Assembly: GCA_964019655.1 (NCBI GenBank)
Contig: CAXHTR010000001.1
Coordinates: 868,001-932,000, forward strand
Reading direction: 5' to 3'
Source: Perkinsela sp. pyNocScin1
Taxonomy: Eukaryota; Euglenozoa; Kinetoplastea; Prokinetoplastida; Perkinselidae
Length of the DNA stretch: 64,000 nucleotides
Position numbers and translations under genes: made by a program. The notes below the pieces were generated by a model that ran no database searches, was not told the DNA's origin, and saw nothing but the letters and a program-made list of their open reading frames with translations. Numbering within the stretch: the first letter of the stretch is position 1; each line of letters begins with the position of its first letter. Shown here one piece after another: positions 17,316-25,243 of this stretch.

Positions 17316-18263
17316 ATGAATGGAAATTTACTTCGCTCAGTATTGAAAATTTCATCTGGACACAACCGCCTAGAGCACTGCGTCAGCTTTCTCGAGCAAT
17401 ACTTTAGTAATCGAATTCCAGAATTGTCGTCCAGCGTAGCTAGCCATGGTCTTTTTTTAAATTCTGACGGTCGTATTGTTGCGGATGCTATAGTGAGTAT
17501 AAGCGGAGAGAAAATGCAGAAGTGTATTTACATAGATACAGCACGAGAATGTAGTGAAAGCCTCCTACAGCATTTAAATTTTTATGGCGATTTCTCCGAT
17601 GAAGCTGTAAATATTGAAGAAATTCCGCGCATCAGTGTGTATGCCGTGCTAAATAAGTCTGAAAACAAATCCGTGTCGAGCGAACCTTCGGAGCATGATT
17701 TTTTAGTTTGTGATCCGAGACCACCACTTCAAGGCTTACAAAGACTGTATCATTTTGGTACTAGAGAAAATTCAAAATCATTAAGATCAAAGCTTCACAG
17801 TATAATTTCTCCGAGAGATTATGACTTACTAAGATTTAAAGCAGGTGTTCCCGAGTGTCCACACGAAATCAGACCCAACAAATCATTTCCAACGCAGTGT
17901 AACTATGACCTAATTAACGGAATAGATTTTGAAAAGGGATGTTATCTTGGACAGGAACTAACGAGTCGTACACACTTTGTAGGTAAAACTCGCAGGCGAA
18001 TTCTTCCTTTTAAGCTTCTAAAAGAATGTGCCGAAAAGGAGTTAACTCAAATTGACTACAAGCAACAGCCAATCAATTTTTATGCTTCGGATTCCGAAAA
18101 TGTTGCCCATCTTTTAAATTATGAGGGAGGCTACGGTTTAGCGCTGCATAGATCGCTCGATAAAGTCAAGCACACTGGTAAGCAAAATGCCTTTATGGTA
18201 ATCGGCAATGAGCGCTATGAAGTAGAATTCTATTTACCAAAGTGGTGGCCTGAGAAGTTCTAA
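17316..18263 (+). CDS. IBA57: IBA57-like iron-sulfur assembly protein (315 aa)
   Basis: The frame is open upstream, but the first ATG is at 17316 (MNGNLLRSVLKISSGHNRL). The family signature K-G-C-Y-x-G-Q-E appears as FEKGCYLGQELTSRTH, followed by GKTRRRILPF. The front half has the folate-binding-fold pattern SHGLFLNSDGRIVADAIVSI. YgfZ/IBA57 proteins help build mitochondrial [4Fe-4S] clusters. C-terminal segments (YEGGYGLALHRS) fit the GcvT C-terminal barrel. Its neighbour across the strand switch is COX15, also mitochondrial, but they are not co-transcribed. The N-terminus is basic and hydrophobic, compatible with mitochondrial import. Confidence 0.85.
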   Translation: MNGNLLRSVLKISSGHNRLEHCVSFLEQYFSNRIPELSSSVASHGLFLNSDGRIVADAIVSISGEKMQKCIYIDTARECSESLLQHLNFYGDFSDEAVNIEEIPRISVYAVLNKSENKSVSSEPSEHDFLVCDPRPPLQGLQRLYHFGTRENSKSLRSKLHSIISPRDYDLLRFKAGVPECPHEIRPNKSFPTQCNYDLINGIDFEKGCYLGQELTSRTHFVGKTRRRILPFKLLKECAEKELTQIDYKQQPINFYASDSENVAHLLNYEGGYGLALHRSLDKVKHTGKQNAFMVIGNERYEVEFYLPKWWPEKF

Positions 18264-18355
18264 CCTTTTTCGCGGCGTTGCAACCGAGAAGTTTTTTTGT
18301 ATACCCTTACAGCATACCCATATGTTCACGATTAGAAAACAAATTTTTCGCGAAA

Positions 18356-18843
18356 AAATGAAATTCACTAGTCTATCAAGCCTTCTTGTTGTAGCTGTTT
18401 GCCTTATCGGCGCCCGCTGCGAAGATGAGTTCGAAGTTGCCGTTGAGGAGAAGTTCGAAGCCGCAGAAGTCGCTGAGTTCGATGATGCGATCGAGGTCGG
18501 CGAGGAAGTCGCCGAAGACTCCGCAGTTGAAGTTGTTGAGGAAGCGAAGCCCACCTGGGGCGAATGGTTCAGCGGCCTCATCTGGGGAAGCAGCAGCGAT
18601 GAAGCTGCCCCTTCTGAGGACAACCACGACGATTTGATCCTCGATGACGAGTGCCACGACTGCGATGGTGACGAGCACGCTGATCACAGCGATGACGCTG
18701 AGCCAAGCTCTGATGTCGTTACCGGCAGCAAGCGCAACGTTAAAAAGATTGTCATCCTCACCATCGTCATTGTCGTCGCGGTGATCGCAGTCCTCGCTCT
18801 CGTCAGCGTCTACCTCTCACGCCGCAACCAGGCACCAGCTGCC
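18356..18843 (+). repeat. Right arm of 488-bp inverted repeat
   Basis: This is the partner of 14681-15168. The identity begins at AA just before the ATG at 18358 and ends at GCTGCC, where the two genes diverge to different C-termini (AKP here). The arms flank a 3.2-kb segment holding the inositol kinase, COX15 and IBA57-like genes. Confidence 0.9.
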
Positions 18844-18855
18844 GCTAAGCCCTAA
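18358..18855 (+). CDS. Acidic single-pass membrane protein, copy 2 (165 aa)
   Basis: The protein matches copy 1 (14663-15166) residue for residue through NQAPAA and then ends AKP. Signal peptide, acidic lumenal region with the CHDC cluster, and one transmembrane helix are as in copy 1. An ATG at 18322 lies in frame and would add 12 residues (MFTIRKQIFREK) before the signal peptide. The start at 18358 is preferred because sequence identity with copy 1 begins exactly there. The 5' and 3' flanks differ from copy 1, so the two genes could be expressed differently while giving the same protein. Confidence 0.85.
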   Translation: MKFTSLSSLLVVAVCLIGARCEDEFEVAVEEKFEAAEVAEFDDAIEVGEEVAEDSAVEVVEEAKPTWGEWFSGLIWGSSSDEAAPSEDNHDDLILDDECHDCDGDEHADHSDDAEPSSDVVTGSKRNVKKIVILTIVIVVAVIAVLALVSVYLSRRNQAPAAAKP

Positions 18856-19156
18856 GCGCAGGGATAAAGCAGTGCGAGTAATAACCATTATATATGACAC
18901 CACGGAATCATGATCATGATAATACATATGTTTGCTAGTGCTGGTAATTCTCATGGAACGTCATATGGGCAACATTTTTTTTTGTTTTTTGTTAACGTCA
19001 AATGAAGGTTATTTTAATAAGTTTCGCGTGCCTCGCTCTCATAGAAGTCATATGACAGTAAACATTATATTATTCGTTTGAAAATTACTATTGCATCGAT
19101 TTAAAAGCTGTGTACATCGAACAAGTCTTTTCTTGCATCCACAACGAAGAACCATC

Positions 19157-21061
19157 ATGTCAAACTACGTGTACGTATCTGCTTTGACAGAGTATATGGA
19201 TGAAAAGAAAGGCTTGTGCGAACGAAGGAAGGTAGACATTGAGGTTGGAGTATGCGACAAATCATTCTTATTTACACGCGAAGTTAACGAGCGGGTCGAC
19301 ACAACACTGAAGCGTATCGGAATACGGCTCGCACAAAATGCTGAAGTCGCACGGCTGATCGGCCACGTCTCACAGCCTGACGAGTCTGCTAAATCTGCTG
19401 TCACGGCGTCGAAGAAGAAGAGCAAAGCCAGCAAGAGTGCTACGAAGGGCGTTGCAGTTACTATCAAATCCAGTGATGACACCGAAGTCACAGGATGCAC
19501 ACCAGCTATTGACGCCTTTCAAGACGGCCATATCCTCTGCATACGGGACACGCACATTGCCATACGGCGAGACCCGTGCCGCGTGATTGAGCTCAAGGCC
19601 CCTGATATGCTGATAGCGGGGTGCCCAGCGACGCCTCTCGTGAGCAAGTCTAAGTCCCTCAAGTGCGCGAGCAGAGACCTCAAATGGCGGTGGCGCCTGT
19701 GGGAACCGCCGCACACCGCCGAAGAAGGGGACCAGGAAAGCCCAGCAGTGTGCCACACCATGCTCTTTGTGCCACCAGAGTCCCTTATCGGCAAGAAGCT
19801 CTGCATTGACTGTACGGACAGTGTTGGAACAACGCTCACGGTTGGATGCCACGTCGCCGTCCAGCCTGCAGTAACTTCCCGACTCGCAACGCAACTGGCA
19901 GCGGCTGAATCACAGGCCGAGCAAGCAGAAAATTTCGAGACCCGCGAGACGAAAGCAAAAGGACTGCCGTTCCGTGTTGTCTCATACAACATTCTGCATG
20001 ACCAGTACGCATCGACCGAGGCGGCAAGAGAGAACCTCTACCCGTACGTTTCGACTGCCAACATCGACATAACCACTCGCAAGATGCGCATCGCGAAAGA
20101 GCTCATGCTGTACAGCGCTGACATCATCGGTCTCCAGGAGGTCGGCCGCTCGATTTTTTGCGAGTACCTTCAGCCGGTCTTCCAGTGCATGCGCATGGAG
20201 GGCTTCTTCGAGCCGAAGGCGCGCACCGAGATCAAGGAGGGCCAGAAGGCCAGGGTCGCGCTCGACGACGGCTGTGCGATCCTCTGGAACACCGAAAAAT
20301 TCACGTGCCACGATCGCTATGCCGTGCCGTTGACAGCCGAGTTCTTCCAGGATGAGCTTGTCAAGTCCCTCGGCCTCCCAGCGAGCGCGGCGTGGAAGGC
20401 CGTTCGAGCCAAAATCGGTGGGAGCAAAATGACGCTGAAAGCGTTCCAGCGCCTCGTCATGAAAGGGCTCATCTTACACCTGCGGACCGAGTCTAGTGGC
20501 AAAGATCTGCTCGTGGCGAACACGCACCTCTTTTGGCACCCGAACGCGAAGCACATCCGCATCATCCAGGTTGCAATGCTTCTCGCGACCGTCGAGGCGC
20601 TCAGACGCGAGCGCTTTCCGGACGCCGAGATCGTCCTCTGCGGCGACCTGAACAGCATGCCTGACGGCGCTGTCTATGAGTTTTTGACGACCGGTTCCCT
20701 CGCTGCGGCGCACGCCGACTGGAAGGACTGCTCGATATTCAACAAGGAGAAGCTCAAGGACGCGGCGGCCCTCGAGACGCTCATGCAGCTCATCGAGGAC
20801 TTTGAGAGCGACACGACCTTCGGCTTTGACCTCGCTGGGGCGCCGCTGCTCGACGCGTGCGCGCACTGGGACGCATCGACGCACACAAACTACACGCCGA
20901 CGTTCAAGGCGCGGCTCGACTACATATTTCACTCGCAGGGCGTCGCGTGTCTGCGAACGCTCAAGAACCCCGCGGCAGAGGCGATGGGCGCAGAGGTTGC
21001 GCTACCCTCTTCCGTATTTCCATCGGATCACGTCGCGGTCGTCGCGGACTTGGTTATGTAG
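19157..21061 (+). CDS. PDE12-like endonuclease/exonuclease/phosphatase-family nuclease (634 aa)
   Basis: The first ATG is at 19157 (MSNYVYVSALTEYMDEKKG). Residues 1-280 resemble the N-terminal region of PDE12 (2'-phosphodiesterase), with SKSLKCASRDLKWRWRLWEP inside. Residues 290-634 hold the catalytic domain: VVSYNILHDQYAST, ADIIGLQEV, NTHLFWHPNAKHIRIIQ, LCGDLNSMPDGAVYEFL, LDYIFHS and PSDHVAVVADL. These carry the expected metal and catalytic residues (E of QEV, D and N of GDLN, D and H of SDH). Relatives remove poly(A) tails or 2',5'-oligoadenylates, often in mitochondria. A CCR4-type deadenylase is the alternative, but no LRR precedes the domain. Confidence 0.8.
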   Translation: MSNYVYVSALTEYMDEKKGLCERRKVDIEVGVCDKSFLFTREVNERVDTTLKRIGIRLAQNAEVARLIGHVSQPDESAKSAVTASKKKSKASKSATKGVAVTIKSSDDTEVTGCTPAIDAFQDGHILCIRDTHIAIRRDPCRVIELKAPDMLIAGCPATPLVSKSKSLKCASRDLKWRWRLWEPPHTAEEGDQESPAVCHTMLFVPPESLIGKKLCIDCTDSVGTTLTVGCHVAVQPAVTSRLATQLAAAESQAEQAENFETRETKAKGLPFRVVSYNILHDQYASTEAARENLYPYVSTANIDITTRKMRIAKELMLYSADIIGLQEVGRSIFCEYLQPVFQCMRMEGFFEPKARTEIKEGQKARVALDDGCAILWNTEKFTCHDRYAVPLTAEFFQDELVKSLGLPASAAWKAVRAKIGGSKMTLKAFQRLVMKGLILHLRTESSGKDLLVANTHLFWHPNAKHIRIIQVAMLLATVEALRRERFPDAEIVLCGDLNSMPDGAVYEFLTTGSLAAAHADWKDCSIFNKEKLKDAAALETLMQLIEDFESDTTFGFDLAGAPLLDACAHWDASTHTNYTPTFKARLDYIFHSQGVACLRTLKNPAAEAMGAEVALPSSVFPSDHVAVVADLVM

Positions 21062-21619
21062 AACTGTGTGAATCGATGAAAACTCAGGGCTCCATTCATG
21101 GGGTTGATATCGATGCGCTGTCATCTCTCTTTGTTTTTTTTTTCAACGAATAACAGATTTTAGATGGAATTCAGTGATTACTGTGTTAAGTATGACTTTG
21201 GAGCTGGCGATGGGTCGAACTAAGTTGAATTATGCTCTCAGCGAGCTATACTCATCATTTACGCGAAAAACCTTCAACTGATTGATTAATTGAGAGTGCG
21301 GCACCGTGGTACGAATGCAATTCAACATTGAAGGTAAAGTTGACCCTACGTATCTTCCAGTACGCTCATCCGAGCTCTTATCGTGATCCACGGGTGCTAG
21401 TGACAGTGTGTAATCAAATTCTCAAGGGCCCATCTGTGATCCTGTAATGCTGGTTAATGCTTGTCTTCATAGTAATTATATGTGACAAGAACATACAATG
21501 CCAACCAAATGCCAAATTTGTATATTCATGAGGATGTCGACGAGCTAATACCCAAAAGACTCTGTGATGGGTCAAAATTATTTTCAATTTATACTTGAAT
21601 TAAACAGCTTGGGGCGGTG
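21062..21619. other. Convergent strand-switch region
   Basis: This 558-bp interval lies between the 3' ends of a plus cluster and a minus cluster. In kinetoplastids such regions are where two polycistrons terminate. It contains a T-run near 21132-21143 and no recognisable ORF. No tRNA-like cloverleaf was found by eye. Confidence 0.5.
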
Positions 21620-22258
21620 TCATTCGAAGCCCTGAAATCGCTGCCTATCACCAGCCACCTCAAACACATACTGTACATCTTTCGGCGTACCTCGAAAGTT
21701 CAAGACGAGGTGGTTGTGGGGTAACTGGCCGATGCGAATTTGCTTATCAGCGATATTATGCTCGCCAAAGTGCAAAAACTTGAGCGACACTGGGAAGTTG
21801 CAGACATTCGTGATGCTGGTGATTCTATTGCCCGTAAAGAAGAACTGCTCGATTTTCTGGGGGAGCGAGCCCATATCAAGGGTGCCATGGATCTTTGTGC
21901 TCTGCACGCACACGATGATTATGTCCTCGGGCAGCGCTGTGATATCGACCTCCCCGCTCAATTTCTGTCGATACGCGTTCAGCTTCGTGAGCTTTGGCGG
22001 GAGCGCGCGCAGATTCACCTCGCCCTCCATGGCGATGCGCGAGCTATGCCAGTCGATCGACGTAATATTGAGGTCTTCGTCACATGAGATGCCTTTCCAC
22101 GTGCAGGCATCGTCCTCATCGCCGCCGAGCTGCTCACGGGCGGCTTCGTAGTCATCTGGGCTCAGGAACACGCCCATGAGGTCGTGGTCAGAGAGCATCG
22201 CGACATTGAACCTGCCAATGTTTGCGATGTCTGCGCTCAGAAGGAAGGGAATAGTCAT
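21620..22258 (-). CDS. LRR-family protein, short solitary member (212 aa)
   Basis: The start MTIPFLLSADIANIGRF followed by LSDHDLMGVFLSPDDYE is the family N-terminal box, and ACTWKGISCDEDLNITSIDW is the W-x-G-V box between cysteines. Only about four LRRs follow (for example QKLSGEVDITALPEDIIIV), then a C-terminal cap, RIGQLPHNHLVLNF. The gene is intact and lies alone, 12 kb from the main LRR cluster, at the 3' end of the minus run. It may be a dispersed copy. It gives a clean view of the minimal family architecture. Confidence 0.85.
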   Translation of the reverse strand: MTIPFLLSADIANIGRFNVAMLSDHDLMGVFLSPDDYEAAREQLGGDEDDACTWKGISCDEDLNITSIDWHSSRIAMEGEVNLRALPPKLTKLNAYRQKLSGEVDITALPEDIIIVCVQSTKIHGTLDMGSLPQKIEQFFFTGNRITSITNVCNFPVSLKFLHFGEHNIADKQIRIGQLPHNHLVLNFRGTPKDVQYVFEVAGDRQRFQGFE

Positions 22259-22508
22259 TATTCGTTTTTTTATGAATAGAACAGAGGAAATAACGATGAA
22301 TGTTTATTGTACTCAGCTGTGCAGTGACTGAAAATTGATGAAATACCCAATTTCGACTAAATCGAAGGCAAACATCCGTGCCGCTAACATCGCCTTCACA
22401 AACAATATTTTGGTGTGGTCAACCTATTCCTGTGAAGCCCGCACCCACTGCCATCTCAGCCTGGCCAGGCCCATCATTCTCATGCGCAAACACCCCAAAC
22501 ACTCTTCC

Positions 22509-22706
22509 TCACATTTCTTCGTACGGCTTTGGGTTCTCCAGCGCGATCGACTTTGCCAGAACCTGTTGGAGTACCTCGGGGTTGCGCTTGAAGAAGCGCT
22601 CGTACCACTTTGCCTTACGCTTCTGGTGCCCGGCAGTTGCCGCGTGCCTCCACCGGTCCTTTGTCGACTTGAGCGAGCGGTTACAAAAATAGCAGCGGTG
22701 GCGCAT
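22509..22706 (-). CDS. U1-C/ZMAT5-type zinc-finger protein (65 aa)
   Basis: From ATG 22706 the protein begins MRHRCYFCNRSLKSTKDRWR and continues with HAATAGHQKRKAKWYERFF. The spacing C-x2-C...H-x5-H near the N-terminus, followed by a K-rich helix with WY, fits the U1-C zinc finger shared by U1 snRNP protein C and ZMAT5/U11-U12-20K. The length is short and consists only of the finger plus a helix. In kinetoplastids a U1-C protein takes part in the rare cis-splicing, which would make this a snRNP component; that is inference. The frame extends 19 codons upstream, including an alternative ATG. Confidence 0.6.
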   Translation of the reverse strand: MRHRCYFCNRSLKSTKDRWRHAATAGHQKRKAKWYERFFKRNPEVLQQVLAKSIALENPKPYEEM

Positions 22707-22813
22707 CGTACATCGAGACAAATCAGAAAAACATAGATACACGAATGAAGGCGCCATGCACACTAATAAACATCTGCGATTATCACATAGACTGTATTAA
22801 AAGGTTCAAATGC

Positions 22814-23470
22814 TTACGAGCGCTTGGAGGCCTTGTTCGGGCGCTCAGTGAACGTCAGATACGAGTACTTCTCGCGGAGCGCGTCGTAGTCCTCCTTGGT
22901 CGGCTTGTGCTCGATCGCGAAGAAGGCGAAGATGCCCTCCTGGTCCATGTTTCGGAGGAGGTACCACATCTGGTAGTGGAACATCGTCTTGAGAACTGGC
23001 GCGCCGAGGTAATCGGCGGCCTGCACGAGCTCCTGGAAGAGCCTGTTTCCGCTCTCGTCGTCGCGGATGTGCTCCCACAGCGGCATGAGCCCCGAGATGG
23101 GCTCCTGGCTGGTGCGCGTGAGAATGTCGAAGTCAGCGAGCTCCGTGAGGCTCACCGAGCGCTGCTTGCAGTAGTCGATGATGTAGAGGCAGATGCTCAG
23201 GGCGGCCGTGTCGAGGCGCATCTCGACGGGCACTGTGCTCGCGGTGTGCTCGCCCTGTAGGAGGACCTTGAAGAGGCCGAACTCCTCGTGGAAGCTCTCG
23301 CGAAGGCAGAAGACGTCCTTGTCCGAGGACGCGATGAGAACGCAGCCCGTTTTCGGGGCATTGCTCGGGTCGATGATATCGAAGTACTTTGGCGCCGGTA
23401 GCGTCTTGAGGAGTGCGCTCTTGGAGAGGAACACAGAGGAAAATGAAGTATCTTTCGCAGCTTTTGGCAT
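22814..23470 (-). CDS. Divergent Skp1-like protein (218 aa)
   Basis: From ATG 23470 (MPKAAKDTSFSSVFLSKSAL) the protein reaches CVLIASSDKDVFCLRESFH, matching the Skp1 opening strand (I-x-L-x-S-S-D-x-x-x-F). ALSICLYIIDYCKQR matches the V-I-E-Y-C element, and LFQELVQAADYLGAPVLKTM matches the L-x-L-I-x-A-A-N-Y-L-x-I helix. The C-terminal KGKTPEEIRxxFNI helix is replaced by MDQEGIFAFFAIEHKPTKED. It is therefore a Skp1/BTB-fold protein but clearly not the canonical one, which is at 44130-44654. It may act in a specialised SCF-type ubiquitin ligase or a kinetochore-related complex. Confidence 0.55.
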   Translation of the reverse strand: MPKAAKDTSFSSVFLSKSALLKTLPAPKYFDIIDPSNAPKTGCVLIASSDKDVFCLRESFHEEFGLFKVLLQGEHTASTVPVEMRLDTAALSICLYIIDYCKQRSVSLTELADFDILTRTSQEPISGLMPLWEHIRDDESGNRLFQELVQAADYLGAPVLKTMFHYQMWYLLRNMDQEGIFAFFAIEHKPTKEDYDALREKYSYLTFTERPNKASKRS

Positions 23471-23549
23471 TCTATGAGAGAACAAAAAGACGGAAGAAAA
23501 ATTAAATTGCTCATTGTCGACAAAGTTTTATTCCCGTACCGGGATCGTA

Positions 23550-23801
23550 TCAGGCCGCATCGCCTTCATTCGACTTACTCGCGAGCTCCGGGTCATCCAT
23601 AGAATTCACCTTGGAGGTCGGGTTGTACTCGCGGAGGTACTCGGGAATGTCTTCGTGGCACTGGAATGATGGCTCAATCTTTTCGGCCGAGAGGGGCTTG
23701 GCGAATAGGGCTGCGATCGTCATATCGCGCAGGCGCCTTTTCTTGATGGCGTGGAGCAGAGTCCCCTTGTGAAAGTACGTTGCGGTCGATATTCGGAGCA
23801 T
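23550..23801 (-). CDS. Small hypothetical protein (83 aa)
   Basis: No family is recognised. The ATG at 23801 gives MLRISTATYFHKGTLLHAIK followed by KRRLRDMTIAALF. The basic, amphipathic N-terminus could be a mitochondrial targeting signal. The C-terminal half is acidic (HEDIPEYLREYNPTSKV...SNEGDAA). It lies 79 bp downstream of the Skp1-like start on the same strand, in normal gene spacing, and the frame is GC-ending like its neighbours. It is probably a real gene. Confidence 0.5.
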   Translation of the reverse strand: MLRISTATYFHKGTLLHAIKKRRLRDMTIAALFAKPLSAEKIEPSFQCHEDIPEYLREYNPTSKVNSMDDPELASKSNEGDAA

Positions 23802-24113
23802 TGTAACTTAAACCCGAAGGAAATCGAGATATGACTAAGTACTCGTGCAAAACGAGTATTGATAAAAAAATGATCTTGGGACATCAAGAAATACGAGAAG
23901 CAGGCGTGACTCGTACGGACATTCCAGGTATGAAAGTCTGTCAAGCAATGGCCTTGTGAACTGCTGAAGATCTCATCGAAATCTATGAATAAAAGTACAA
24001 ACACATAAAATACAGATTGGCTTCGCCAATTTCCAAAATTTACCTAGTTATTCGTATATTGGATTCGCAGCACTTTTCGTTATGTATTTGGATTCATTTT
24101 CACGCATTATCGC
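23802..24113. other. Intergenic stretch with a small hairpin
   Basis: A 312-bp AT-rich spacer. TACTCG...CGAGTA (about 23840-23858) can form a 6-bp stem. No gene was recognised. Confidence 0.4.
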
Positions 24114-24740
24114 TTACATTTCGTCCTTCTTTGGCTCCTCCTCGACTTCGCCGAGGCGCTTCTTGATTTCGAGCGTCTTCTTCTCCGTCCAGTCTGGCCC
24201 GCAGAGCTTCGAGCAGAAGCGGACGCGGTACCACGGGTCGTGCTTGCCCTTGCGGAGGTACTCGATGATCTCCTCCTCGTGCTCCTCGACGAGGCGCTGG
24301 CACTTGGTGCGCGTGGGGCCGAGGCACATGCGGCAGATGTCGTCCTCGAGGATCTGGATCGCGCGGGACTCGGAGGTCTGGTAGTCGACGGACTTGCCCT
24401 TCATGTTGATGTCGCCGTAGACGGAGTGCACCTCGGGGGCGTAGGAGTTCACGCCGGAGTCTGTGACGAAGCGAAGCTGGCTGCGGATCTTCTTCGCGCC
24501 GCCGTCCTGCTGGTCGAGCTGGTTGAAGAGCGACTCGCACGCGTCGCACTTGTCCTTCTGGTACATGTCGCTGTCCGGGTTGTAGTTCTGGTCGTAGTCG
24601 ACCTCCTCCTTCTTCTCTTCTTCTTTCTCCTCTTTCTTCTCGTCCGCAGACTCGCACCGGGCAAGCGTGGCGCTCATGCCGGGGTGCGCGAGCCCGAGGA
24701 GACCGAGCAGCAGTAGGTTCATAAGTGTAGCGCGGAGCAT
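24114..24740 (-). CDS. Canopy/saposin-like ER luminal protein (208 aa)
   Basis: The start chosen is ATG 24740 because it opens a good signal peptide (MLRATLMNLLLLGLLGLAHP); the frame runs 70 codons further upstream. A K/E-rich spacer follows, then KDKCDACESLFNQLD, ILEDDICRMCLGPTRTKCQR and VRFCSKLCGPDW. The cysteine pattern C-x2-C...C-x2-C...C...C-x3-C resembles the saposin-like canopy family, ER proteins that assist receptor folding. The protein ends EEPKKDEM; KDEM could act as a KDEL-like retrieval signal, though that is inference. A generic saposin-fold protein is the alternative. Confidence 0.5.
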   Translation of the reverse strand: MLRATLMNLLLLGLLGLAHPGMSATLARCESADEKKEEKEEEKKEEVDYDQNYNPDSDMYQKDKCDACESLFNQLDQQDGGAKKIRSQLRFVTDSGVNSYAPEVHSVYGDINMKGKSVDYQTSESRAIQILEDDICRMCLGPTRTKCQRLVEEHEEEIIEYLRKGKHDPWYRVRFCSKLCGPDWTEKKTLEIKKRLGEVEEEPKKDEM

Positions 24741-24959
24741 TTTACTAGAATAGCAGAAAAATAAGAATGCAAAAGTGGATGGCCACACAGAGTGAAATTC
24801 GGGTAAGACTGAGAAGAAAACAAGATGGTCACGTAAGAGTATGGAATATAGGAGGAAAAGTTGCATGCGAAAAAAAGCGTGGGCGACTGCGTGCGCTAGT
24901 AGTGAAGCAATGAGCCGCGGCCACTGAAGCATCGTCGTGCGGTGCTGCAAGCGTGCCGT

Positions 24960-25163
24960 TTAGATCTTGAAACCACCCAGCAAGTCGCTCACTTTGCCCT
25001 CGTCGAGGCGCTTCGCCCGTGCCTCTTGCTGATCGACGCTGTGAAACGATGAGCGCAATGGGACGGTCTGCACTTTGTTTTCTCGAAAACGCTGGTCACA
25101 CAGCAAAGAGATGCTGAATGGGTCATTCGGTGCATCGTCGTGCGCCATCTGTGAGAGCTGCAT
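24960..25163 (-). CDS. Small hypothetical protein (67 aa)
   Basis: An ATG at 25163 gives MQLSQMAHDDAPNDPFSISL, and the protein ends DEGKVSDLLGGFKI. No signal peptide, membrane helix or known motif is visible. It sits between two clear genes with ordinary spacing and a GC-ending codon pattern, so it is likely real. A second in-frame ATG at residue 6 is possible. Function unknown. Confidence 0.45.
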   Translation of the reverse strand: MQLSQMAHDDAPNDPFSISLLCDQRFRENKVQTVPLRSSFHSVDQQEARAKRLDEGKVSDLLGGFKI

Positions 25164-25243
25164 TGGATAAGAAATTTTCTAGAAAAAATTAGGAGTACTA
25201 CAAAAAAATTGACGATTTATGCTGTGCTCTTGGAGATAGTGGG

